DNA of 7,570 bases from JBBDRW01 sp040905265. Lineage in GTDB: Bacteria > Bacteroidota > Rhodothermia > Balneolales > Balneolaceae. Below, piece after piece: positions 1-6,111 of the stretch. How positions within the stretch are numbered: position 1 is the stretch's first letter; every line of letters starts with the position of its first letter. The translations under genes and the position numbers were made by a program. Location of the stretch: positions 1 to 7,570 of the forward strand of contig JBBDRW010000072.1 of the NCBI GenBank assembly GCA_040905265.1. Reading direction: 5' to 3'. The notes under the pieces are model-generated. The model was not told the origin of the DNA. It saw only the letters and a list, made by a program, of their open reading frames with translations, and made no database searches.

Positions 1-53
1 CCCAAACCTTCTGATCCGAAGTCAGATGCTCTATCCAGTTGAGCTACGGGCGC
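1..53 (-). tRNA. tRNA-Arg, anticodon UCG (3' part cut off by window edge)
   Basis: Read on the minus strand from position 53, the sequence has a 7-base acceptor strand GCGCCCG, then TA, a D arm with GCTC/GAGC stem, a single A, and an anticodon arm with TCTGA/TCAGA stem around the loop CTTCGGA. Position 34-36 of that loop is TCG, which reads the arginine codon CGA. An AGGTT variable loop and the first bases of the T stem follow before the window ends, so the T arm, 3' acceptor strand and any CCA lie outside. The 5' end at 53 is fixed by the acceptor strand. The amino acid assignment rests on the anticodon alone. Confidence 0.95.
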
Positions 54-73
54 AATGGTAATGGTCAGTCTTG

Positions 74-96
74 CCGGCCATTACAGTTCCGGCCGG
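74..96. repeat. GC-rich inverted repeat in the tRNA leader
   Basis: CCGGCC at 74-79 and GGCCGG at 91-96 are perfect 6-base inverted arms separated by 11 bases, and could form a stable hairpin on either strand. It sits about 20 bases upstream of the mature tRNA 5' end and downstream of the histidine kinase stop. Neither strand has a U-tract after it, so it is not a canonical intrinsic terminator. It may be a pre-tRNA leader hairpin or a terminator lacking the U-run; its function is open. Confidence 0.4.
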
Positions 97-117
97 TGGA
101 AACGCCAGCCGATTCAC

Positions 118-125
118 CAAATATA
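118..125 (-). promoter_or_regulatory. Candidate -7 promoter element for tRNA-Arg
   Basis: The minus strand reads TATATTTG here, an exact match to the TAnnTTTG -7 element of Bacteroidota primary-sigma promoters. It lies between the histidine kinase stop and the tRNA and faces the tRNA, giving a leader of roughly 55-60 bases. The expected -33 element (TTG/TTTG, about 20 bases further upstream, near 145-149) is only approximated by a TGTTTT stretch, so the call rests on the -7 box and position. Confidence 0.35.
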
Positions 126-198
126 AGACCCTTTGAGCCGAGAAAACAGTAAAAAATGAGAGAAAAGTTTAGATTCGATTTATCGTATATCTGAAACA

Positions 199-1608
199 CT
201 ATGGTTGTGAATTGCTGTCCGGCTGGTTGTATTGAAAGAGAAGCGAGTAGGTGGTCCCGGGCCCGGTGCCGATCTTCAGGGTTGCATGAAGTTGATCAGA
301 TAGTGTTCGAATAAGAGTCATTCCAAGGGATTGAGACTCCAGGCTTTCGAAGTCATTCGGTAATCCGATACCATTGTCTGAAATTTCAAAGAGAATCTGT
401 TGTTTTTCTACTTTCAGCAGTATACTGATTTCATTATTCCGGTTATCTGGAAAGGCATGTTTTAGGGAATTTGTCACGATTTCATTAAGTAAAAGTCCGC
501 ACGGAATGGCTTGTGTGATCGGAAGTTGTATCTGATCCGAATCGATCTGAAAGTTTACACGGTTATCAGACGTGGTGTGCGATTCGTGGATGACTTCAAT
601 AAGCTCATCGATATATTGGTTGAATTGGATTTGAGACAGATTTTCATTCTGGTAGAGCTTTTCATGTATCATAGCCATTGAAATAATTCTCATCTGGCTA
701 TCCTGCAGAATCTCTTTGGCTTCCCCGTTTTCTGTGTTCAGGCTTTGAAGCTCCAGAAGTCCTGTGATGACGGCGAGGTTATTTTTAACCCGGTGATGGA
801 TTTCTGCAAGAAGAATCTCTTTTTCTTTTAACGAAGATTGAATTTTTTCCTTTGCCCGTTTTCGGGCAGTTACATCGTTGACCATGGAGTATATTGCCAG
901 AAGATTTCCATTTTCTGAGTAAACGGCGGAGTGATTCCATTCACAATGAATTCTTCTTCCATCCTCTGTATATGTCTCTAGTTCAGTATTAAAATAGGGG
1001 GTTCTGCGATCAATAAATTGAAGAAGCTCTGCCTTTATTGATTCTTCATGCTCTTTCGGAATCATGCCCATCTCAAACATGTTTTTCCCATAAACGTCTC
1101 CGAACTCCCATCCGAAAATCTCGACGGCTTTTCCAAGCCAGTCCCGAACACGAAACTGGCTGTCCCACTCGATGACTGCTAGTGGCAGATTGGCTGTATG
1201 GATCTCAATTCGTGGAAATAGGTGTGGTTTCGTCTTCATGACCGCCAGGTCACTTGTGATGTCGTGGGCAACAGCAAGTTTTACAGGTTGTCCCGAGTAG
1301 CTCATAAGATGTGACGTAAACTGGACAAAAAAAGTATGACCGTGCCTGGTGTTCTGCTTCCAGATCGACTGGGGGTTGGACTTTTCAATGTCAGGATCCG
1401 AATATGATTCGAAGCGAATCTGCTCACCGAGATCTGTAATCTTCATTTGCCTGAATTCCTTCATGGAATACCCATATTTTTGCAGTGCAGTCTGATTGAC
1501 ATCCAGAATTCTGTAGGTATTAAAATCATAGAGAAACATCGGTTCTTCATTAAAAAAGCTTCCTTTCATTTGGATTGCAGGTTGGGTGGAGAGTTCAGAA
1601 GATGACAT
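199..1608 (-). CDS. Cytoplasmic PAS-PAS sensor histidine kinase, HisKA_2 family
   Basis: This is a 469-residue soluble sensor kinase expected to autophosphorylate on histidine and pass phosphate to a response regulator. Two PAS-type sensor regions precede the kinase: about 20-125, ending in a VAHDIT motif, and about 135-250, ending in VNDVTARKRAKEK, the usual PAS/PAC exit into a linker helix. The H-box EIHHRVKNN lies at 269-277, typical of HisKA_2/HWE-like kinases rather than classical HisKA; H272, just before Arg, is the probable phosphosite. The ATPase domain has N-box LLNEIVTNSLKHAF (373-386), G1 box DNGIGLP (411-417) and a later SLGMTLIRTL segment (427-436). No signal peptide or membrane helix is visible, so it should sense a cytoplasmic cue; the ligand cannot be read. 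No response regulator is in the window, so it looks orphan. Its DNA looks AT-richer than the genes to its right. The ATG at 1608 has only a weak GAAG upstream, but no better in-frame start is obvious. Confidence 0.93.
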   Translation of the reverse strand: MSSSELSTQPAIQMKGSFFNEEPMFLYDFNTYRILDVNQTALQKYGYSMKEFRQMKITDLGEQIRFESYSDPDIEKSNPQSIWKQNTRHGHTFFVQFTSHLMSYSGQPVKLAVAHDITSDLAVMKTKPHLFPRIEIHTANLPLAVIEWDSQFRVRDWLGKAVEIFGWEFGDVYGKNMFEMGMIPKEHEESIKAELLQFIDRRTPYFNTELETYTEDGRRIHCEWNHSAVYSENGNLLAIYSMVNDVTARKRAKEKIQSSLKEKEILLAEIHHRVKNNLAVITGLLELQSLNTENGEAKEILQDSQMRIISMAMIHEKLYQNENLSQIQFNQYIDELIEVIHESHTTSDNRVNFQIDSDQIQLPITQAIPCGLLLNEIVTNSLKHAFPDNRNNEISILLKVEKQQILFEISDNGIGLPNDFESLESQSLGMTLIRTLSDQLHATLKIGTGPGTTYSLLFQYNQPDSNSQP

Positions 1609-1798
1609 CGATGACTTCGTTAAATTTACCTAAATGGATGTGTATATATAAATAAATCATACTAATTTCATTTTTTATATAATTAATTATCGTCAAACTC
1701 CAATAAATATTAATTTTTCATAAAATGACAGGCAGGTCGAATGGCAGTATATCTTAGGGGCGTGTCATGTGTATCCTCACTAAAAAAGTTTACTTATT

Positions 1799-1821
1799 TG
1801 TAATGAAATCAACATATTACA
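1799..1821. promoter_or_regulatory. Possible operator: TGTAAT-N11-ATTACA dyad
   Basis: TGTAAT at 1799-1804 and ATTACA at 1816-1821 are perfect 6-base inverted arms with an 11-base spacer, a 23-base footprint like that of a dimeric helix-turn-helix regulator. The dyad lies 66 bases before the oxidoreductase start and overlaps the partial -7-like TTATTTG at 1794-1800, a sensible place for an operator. The flanking DNA is AT-rich, so chance occurrence is quite possible. No regulator gene is adjacent. Confidence 0.3.
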
Positions 1822-1876
1822 TCTGATGGAAAAGTATGGGTAGAGAATTCTCGTAAACGGATAAACAGAAACAGAC

Positions 1877-1881
1877 AGGAG
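1877..1881 (+). promoter_or_regulatory. Ribosome-binding site AGGAG for the oxidoreductase
   Basis: AGGAG sits six bases before the ATG at 1888, a near-ideal Shine-Dalgarno. It fixes that start over the out-of-frame ATG at 1883. Most other starts in the window lack such a site, so this gene may be comparatively well translated. Confidence 0.8.
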
Positions 1882-1887
1882 TATGTT

Positions 1888-2982
1888 ATGAGCAATGGAA
1901 TTTCGCGAAAAAGCTTTTTGAAGAGAACCGGAACAGCACTCGCAGTCGCATCTGCCGGGTTTCCCTCCATTCTCATACCGAAACGGCAGAATAAACTGGG
2001 TGTCGCACTGGTCGGTCTTGGCGGGTACAGTACCGGAAGGCTGGCGCCAGGGCTCCAGTTGACAGAGCATTGTGAACTGCGCGGGATTGTGACCGGAACT
2101 CCGTCCAAGATCCCGGTCTGGCAGGAGCAGTACGGGATTCCTGACCGAAATGTCTACAATTATGAGACGATGTATGAAGTTGCCAACAATGACGAGATCG
2201 ACGTCATCTATATCGTTCTGCCTCCCGGAATGCATGCCGAGTACTCGATTATTGGTGCGGAGGCCGGCAAGCACGTCTGGTGTGAAAAGCCGATGGCGAT
2301 GGATGTACAGGAGTGTCAGTCGATTATTGATGCTGCGAGAAGAAACAGAGTACAGTTGACGGTCGGCTACAGAATGCAGCATGAACCGAATACCCGGACG
2401 GTTATCCGGTATGGAAGGGAGAAACCGTTTGGAGACTTTACAGAAATACGAAGCGGTGCAGGATTCCGGGGAAGTTTTCCGGAGGACAGTTTTCGGCGAA
2501 GTGCGGACCTTGGCGGAGGTGCACTGTACGATATGGGTGTCTACCCGATCAATGGTATCCGTCATGCGACCGGTATGGAGCCGATTGCGATTCGTGGAGT
2601 TCAGAGCAGCGAGCGTCTGGATCTGTATGGCGAGGTGGATGAGACAACCGAGTTTGAGATGGAGTTTACAAACGGGTTGACTGCGATTTGTGAAACCAGT
2701 TTCGGAAATTCATCAAACTATCTGGATATTGAGTGTGAAGAGGGGTGGTACCATCTTCGTCCGTTTCAGTCCTACAGCGGGGTTCAGGGTGAGGCGAGTG
2801 ACGGAACAGAGTTTCCGCCCGATCCCGACCATCAGCAAGCGCGGCAGATGGATCACGACGCACTTGCGATCCTGGAAGGGACGCCGCCGGTTGTTCCCGG
2901 TGAAGATGGACTGGCGGATATACGGGTTGTCAACGCAATTCAGGAGTCATCCCGGAGAGGTGGCGCCAAAGTTGAGCTGTAA
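1888..2982 (+). CDS. Gfo/Idh/MocA family oxidoreductase, glucose-fructose-oxidoreductase-like, probably Tat-exported
   Basis: This 364-residue NAD(P)-dependent oxidoreductase probably acts on a sugar or sugar derivative. The N terminus resembles a Tat signal: SRKSFLKR at 6-13, then a hydrophobic stretch to about 30. The invariant twin arginine is Arg-Lys here, so export is probable rather than certain, and no AxA cleavage site is clear. The Rossmann fold begins near 37 with VGLGGYSTG (42-50). The family EKP motif is at 133-135 (K134 catalytic). GGGALYDMGVYPINGIRH (209-226) matches the glucose-fructose oxidoreductase pattern, in which D215 and Y219 occupy the active site instead of the usual D-x3-H of inositol dehydrogenases. 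From memory, similarity to Zymomonas GFOR runs nearly the whole length, including the C-terminal GEDGLADIRVVNAI. Unlike GFOR, there is almost no linker between the signal and Rossmann domain. Substrate unknown. It is 41 bases upstream of the NfeD protease and may be cotranscribed with it. Confidence 0.92.
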   Translation: MSNGISRKSFLKRTGTALAVASAGFPSILIPKRQNKLGVALVGLGGYSTGRLAPGLQLTEHCELRGIVTGTPSKIPVWQEQYGIPDRNVYNYETMYEVANNDEIDVIYIVLPPGMHAEYSIIGAEAGKHVWCEKPMAMDVQECQSIIDAARRNRVQLTVGYRMQHEPNTRTVIRYGREKPFGDFTEIRSGAGFRGSFPEDSFRRSADLGGGALYDMGVYPINGIRHATGMEPIAIRGVQSSERLDLYGEVDETTEFEMEFTNGLTAICETSFGNSSNYLDIECEEGWYHLRPFQSYSGVQGEASDGTEFPPDPDHQQARQMDHDALAILEGTPPVVPGEDGLADIRVVNAIQESSRRGGAKVEL

Positions 2983-3023
2983 CGAACCCTGGGCATCCGG
3001 GAATTGTTGATTTATCTATATCT

Positions 3024-4346
3024 ATGAACAGAACGTATCTTTTGGCCCTGGCCTTTTTTCTGACCGGATCAGTATTTGTCTACTCCGCTCAGGACTCCTC
3101 ACAGGAGGCAGAAGAGGGTATGTCTGCCCGCAGCTCGGTAAGTGTTATACAGGTAACGGGAACGATCGGGCCGACTACAACCAATTACATCCGCCGTTCT
3201 CTTGGAATTGCAGAGGAGAGGGGTGATGCGGCACTGGTGATCGAGCTGGATACTCCTGGCGGCCTGCTCAACTCTACACAGGAGATCGTTCAGACGATGC
3301 TGGGGAGCGATTTTCCAATCGTTGTCTATGTTTCACCGGATGGTGCCAATGCCGGCAGTGCCGGTACGTTCATCACGCTTGCCGCCCATATAGCAGCAAT
3401 GGCCCCGACCAGCAATATTGGTGCCGCTTCCCCGGTTCAGATGGGGGGAGGAGAGATGGACAGTGTGGCTCAGCGCAAGATTTTTAACTTTTCGGAGAGC
3501 TATATCGAAAGCATCGCTGAACGGAGGGGACGGAATACGGAGTGGGCCGTTTCAGCGGTTCGTGACGGTGATTCGATCACTTCATCCGAAGCGGTTGAGA
3601 TGAACGTAGTGGACCTGATTGCAGTGGATCTGCAGGATCTCCTGAGCCGGATCGACGGCACCGAGGTGGAGGGAACGATACTACGCACTGATTCGGCTGA
3701 AATCAACCGGATTGAAACAAATCTTGCCGAGGTCTTTTTCAGCTTTATTCTCCGGCCGGAAGTGATGTTGATCCTCACTATGGTTGCTATCTACGGCATT
3801 GTGGGCGAGCTTACGACCCCGGGGGCTATTGTGCCGGGTGTATCCGGAGTCATTGCCTTGATTCTTCTACTCTATGGTGTGGCTGCAATGCCGATCAATA
3901 TTGCCGGGTTTCTGCTCATCGGCCTGGCAATTACACTTTTTGTGATTGAGGCATTTACTCCCACATACGGAATTTTATTGACGGGAGGGGCGGTCTCTTT
4001 TTTTCTGGGAAGTCTGATGTTATTCCAGGATCTTCCGGAGGAGATGCAGCTTTCGATCTACTGGCTGGTTCCTGCGACCGTTCTTACCGTTGCATTTTTT
4101 GCCTGGATCGCGACCTATGGAATCCGGGCACAATTCGGAGAACACCATGCCGGGCTGGAATCAGTGATTGGCAAAGATGCAAAGGTTGTAGACGATGTCA
4201 GCCCCGGTGGCGGGCGGGTGCTTTTTTCCGGAGAATACTGGAATGCGGTGAGTGACACGTCTATCTCAAAAGGTGAACGATGTACGATTGTAAAGTTTGA
4301 AGGATTGACAGTAACAGTGAAACCCAAACAGGAACAGGTGAGGTAA
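3024..4346 (+). CDS. NfeD-family membrane-bound ClpP-class serine protease (long form)
   Basis: This 440-residue long-form NfeD protein is predicted to be a membrane protease. A signal peptide occupies about 1-22 (MNRTYLLALAFFLTG, ending near YSA). The ClpP/SppA-like domain spans about 38-205: ELDTPGG at 74-80, nucleophile Ser112 in GANAGSAG (107-114), APTSNIGAASPV (127-138), and Lys152 in AQRKI as the likely general base. This is the Ser-Lys dyad known from the archaeal homologue PH1510, with almost the same spacing. About five hydrophobic segments follow (roughly 246-261, 266-288, 291-311, 314-334, 345-364). A C-terminal NfeD OB-fold domain (about 380-436) carries IGKDAKVVDDVSPGGGRVLFSG and GLTVTVKP. 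Its best supported partner is the slipin encoded four bases downstream. In archaea the pair is linked to cleavage of stomatin; the bacterial substrate is inferred. No clear Shine-Dalgarno precedes the ATG, but the signal peptide starts exactly there. Length is typical of the family. Confidence 0.95.
   Translation: MNRTYLLALAFFLTGSVFVYSAQDSSQEAEEGMSARSSVSVIQVTGTIGPTTTNYIRRSLGIAEERGDAALVIELDTPGGLLNSTQEIVQTMLGSDFPIVVYVSPDGANAGSAGTFITLAAHIAAMAPTSNIGAASPVQMGGGEMDSVAQRKIFNFSESYIESIAERRGRNTEWAVSAVRDGDSITSSEAVEMNVVDLIAVDLQDLLSRIDGTEVEGTILRTDSAEINRIETNLAEVFFSFILRPEVMLILTMVAIYGIVGELTTPGAIVPGVSGVIALILLLYGVAAMPINIAGFLLIGLAITLFVIEAFTPTYGILLTGGAVSFFLGSLMLFQDLPEEMQLSIYWLVPATVLTVAFFAWIATYGIRAQFGEHHAGLESVIGKDAKVVDDVSPGGGRVLFSGEYWNAVSDTSISKGERCTIVKFEGLTVTVKPKQEQVR
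4340..4344 (+). promoter_or_regulatory. Slipin ribosome-binding site overlapping the protease stop codon
   Basis: GAGGT lies six bases before the slipin ATG at 4351 and runs into the protease TAA (4344-4346). Ribosomes finishing the protease therefore clear and may reuse this site, which points to translational coupling of the two partners. Confidence 0.7.
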
Positions 4347-4350
4347 TTTT

Positions 4351-5124
4351 ATGGAAGATCCCGGTGCAATTACAAATTATATGGTATGGCTCATCACGCT
4401 TATTGTATTTCTTGCGGTATTTCTGCCGCAGGTTTTCAAGATCATGCGTGAATACGAGCGGGCAGTTGTTTTCCGGCTGGGGAAGTTTTATACGACGAAA
4501 GGGCCCGGCCTCATTGTTCTGATCCCCTTTATCGATAAAATTGAACGTGTAGACCTCCGGGTCTTGACGATCAATGTCGAGAGACAGGAAGCGATTACCA
4601 AGGATAACGTAACGGTTCAGGTCGATGCCATAACATTCTTTCGGGTAGTGGATGCCGAAAAAGCGGTGATTCAGGTCGAGCGGTATATTGCGGCTACATC
4701 CATGCTTGCACAGACAACCCTGCGAAGTGTCGTTGGGCAGGTGGAGCTGGATGAACTGCTTGCGGAACGGGATGATATAAACAAACGGATTCAGACGACG
4801 ATCGACACCCATACCGACCCCTGGGGTATCAAGGTGGTCTCTGTTGAGGTGAGAGATGTGATTCTGCCGGAGTCGATGAAGAGAGCGATGGCCCGGCAGG
4901 CGGAAACCGAACGAGACCGGCGTGCCAAGATTATTAACGCTGAAGGTGAATTCCAGGCTGCGCAAAAACTGGTTGAGGCCGGCAAGATGATCGAGACGAC
5001 TCCGACGGCACTGCAGCTTCGGTTCCTTCAGACGATGAATGAGATCAGCGAAGAGAACGCAACGTTTGCCTTCCTGCCGCTCCCGATCGACTTTATGGAG
5101 GCGTTCAGAAAGAAAGAGTCCTGA
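4351..5124 (+). CDS. Slipin (stomatin-like SPFH/band 7 membrane protein)
   Basis: This 257-residue protein is a short bacterial/archaeal stomatin homologue that likely oligomerises on the inner membrane and organises microdomains with the NfeD protease. A hydrophobic segment at about 10-30 anchors it, followed directly by the band 7 start REYERAVVFRLGKF (33-46), GPGLIVLIPFIDKIERVDLR (51-70) and the core with ITKDNVTVQVDAI (82-94). The TLRSVVGQVELDELLAERD segment (123-141) and WGIKVVSVEVRDVILP (158-173) are signature stretches of the family. A charged helix at about 174-212 (MARQAETERDRRAKIINAEG) is the usual coiled-coil oligomerisation region. The C terminus ends with a hydrophobic FAFLPLPID (239-247), corresponding to the tail region that PH1510 cleaves in its archaeal partner. 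Length and domain order are normal. It is the last gene of the plus-strand run, ending 15 bases from a convergent gene. Confidence 0.96.
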   Translation: MEDPGAITNYMVWLITLIVFLAVFLPQVFKIMREYERAVVFRLGKFYTTKGPGLIVLIPFIDKIERVDLRVLTINVERQEAITKDNVTVQVDAITFFRVVDAEKAVIQVERYIAATSMLAQTTLRSVVGQVELDELLAERDDINKRIQTTIDTHTDPWGIKVVSVEVRDVILPESMKRAMARQAETERDRRAKIINAEGEFQAAQKLVEAGKMIETTPTALQLRFLQTMNEISEENATFAFLPLPIDFMEAFRKKES

Positions 5125-5139
5125 CCGGCAAAAGCCCTT

Positions 5140-5922
5140 TTACCCCAGGCCGTAGCGGAAGTAGTCGCGCAGCTCCTGAATGTAGACTCCGATATCATTT
5201 CGGATTTCGAAGAGACGGCTGTGGAACTCATTGTAGATGGCAGAAGGAATAGCAGGTTTCCCCTTCTGTTTCTGCAATATTTTCAGCGCATCGTTGGCAT
5301 AGAAGAGAGCTTTCTTGTTGTAGGCGATATTTCCACCAAGATAATCCTGGTCAAAACCGAAGTAGTACCCACCTGCCAGTTTTGCACTGATTTTCAGGAT
5401 GTTGCCAACATACTCGTGCAGCTGTTTGTTCTGTTCTTTCCGTGGTACTGATTCAGCCCACTTTAAAGCATCAACGGCAAGATCGTAGGCGTCGTTGTAG
5501 ACCTGAAGGTCGAGAATCGATCCATAATTTGAATAGGTAAAGTCGCTACTAAAGCTTTTCCACTCTTCACCTTCTTCAAAGTCTTCAAAGTCTTCATCCA
5601 GTTCTTCGTCGTCGAGAAACCGGAAGTCATCACTGCTGAAAAAGAGATCATCATCCTCGAAATCTTCATCCTCATCCCAGTCATCTTCATCGTCGGGGAA
5701 ATAGGCTTCATCAAGCAGAAGCTCCTCCTCAATAAACGCCTCCACGGCATCTCCTTCATCCAGATTCTCCTGAAGGAGAATCATCCACCGGGGCATGTTA
5801 CCTATGGGGTCGGGATTTATAAACTTCCGTAACTGCTCACTTCGGTTTTCAAGTTCATTTAGATGAGCTTCCCACTGGTGTTCATTCCAATAAAACTCAT
5901 CTTCATTGCCGTTGAAACTCAT
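5140..5922 (-). CDS. Uncharacterised highly acidic protein with helical C-terminal domain
   Basis: I do not recognise this 260-residue protein and assign no function. It has three parts. Residues 1-60 are polar and aromatic (FYWNEHQWEAHLNEL) with a hydrophobic PRWMILL at 44-50. Residues 65-121 are extremely acidic: 34 of 57 are Asp or Glu, interspersed with Phe, Leu and Trp, with a single basic residue; this is probably disordered. Residues 135-260 look helical and folded, with Ala/Tyr-rich helices such as YNDAYDLAVDALKWAES (142-158) and NKKALFYANDALKILQKQK (202-220), reminiscent of TPR-type hairpins but not a confident match. No signal peptide or membrane helix is seen, so it is likely cytoplasmic. 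Codon use matches the neighbours and the frame is open throughout, so I regard it as real. It converges on slipin with a 15-base gap. The ATG at 5922 has no clear Shine-Dalgarno, so a slightly different start cannot be excluded. Confidence 0.8.
   Translation of the reverse strand: MSFNGNEDEFYWNEHQWEAHLNELENRSEQLRKFINPDPIGNMPRWMILLQENLDEGDAVEAFIEEELLLDEAYFPDDEDDWDEDEDFEDDDLFFSSDDFRFLDDEELDEDFEDFEEGEEWKSFSSDFTYSNYGSILDLQVYNDAYDLAVDALKWAESVPRKEQNKQLHEYVGNILKISAKLAGGYYFGFDQDYLGGNIAYNKKALFYANDALKILQKQKGKPAIPSAIYNEFHSRLFEIRNDIGVYIQELRDYFRYGLG
5573..5593 (-). repeat. Short in-frame 9-base tandem repeat in the acidic region
   Basis: On the plus strand TCTTCAAAG occurs twice back to back (5573-5581 and 5582-5590), and a third partial copy begins at 5591. 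On the coding strand it encodes a repeated Asp-Phe-Glu unit in the acidic tract (residues 111-116). As a multiple of three, gain or loss of a copy would keep the frame, so this is a plausible spot for length variation between strains. Confidence 0.6.
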
Positions 5923-6111
5923 GTATGTGAAGTGGTAAGTGGGGTTGAATATGATTGTTGGAACCTGTATTGAAACAAAAACTCTATAAAACCTGCAGAT
6001 ACAAATTATGAATTTACTATCAAAAAATTTGAACTATTTTTCTTGCCGGTTCCGCAAGTTCAATATTCCGGTTATCGGCAGGATTATTGTAATTTTAAAC
6101 TCAAAGGAGAC
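5923..6111. other. Intergenic region between the phosphorylase and the acidic protein gene
   Basis: This AT-rich spacer of 189 bases lies after the phosphorylase stop and before the acidic protein start, both on the minus strand. It is long enough to separate transcription units. It holds a small inverted repeat CTTGC/GCAAG (6042-6058) and a weak TCAAA/TTTGA (6020-6032), neither followed by a U-run in the sense needed. No exact TAnnTTTG box was found. I see no small gene. Confidence 0.55.

Larger units (their letters stand above)
1609..1887. other. Divergent AT-rich intergenic region
   Basis: This 279-base spacer separates the leftward histidine kinase from the rightward oxidoreductase and must carry both promoters. 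The first 120 bases are strongly AT-rich and include the perfect 12-base palindrome ATAATTAATTAT (1679-1690). The second half holds an inverted repeat (described separately) and a good ribosome-binding site for the oxidoreductase. I found no exact TAnnTTTG element on either strand; a partial TTATTTG occurs at 1794-1800. No small gene is convincing here. Confidence 0.6.

Noticed and set aside
1..198. tRNA-Arg as an integration site for a mobile element containing the kinase
   Set aside because: Integrases usually use the tRNA 3' end, which lies left of the window; the kinase is on the 5' side, and no integrase or direct repeat is seen.
1679..1690. ATAATTAATTAT palindrome as an operator
   Set aside because: It is made only of A and T within a very AT-rich tract, where such palindromes are expected by chance.
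1780..2565. Minus-strand open frame of 261 codons opposite the GFOR-like gene
   Set aside because: The sense strand encodes a well conserved enzyme; the antisense product shows no domain and arises from codon bias.
4261..4965. Minus-strand open frame of 234 codons opposite slipin
   Set aside because: It lies antisense to the highly conserved band 7 domain and spans two real genes; nothing supports its translation.
5130..5141. AAAAG/CTTTT repeat as a bidirectional terminator between slipin and the acidic gene
   Set aside because: The arms are separated by only two bases, too few for a stable loop, and are nearly all A/T.
6042..6058. CTTGC/GCAAG hairpin as a terminator for the phosphorylase
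   Set aside because: In the phosphorylase reading direction it is followed by AAAAATAG rather than a U-run, and the stem is only five pairs.
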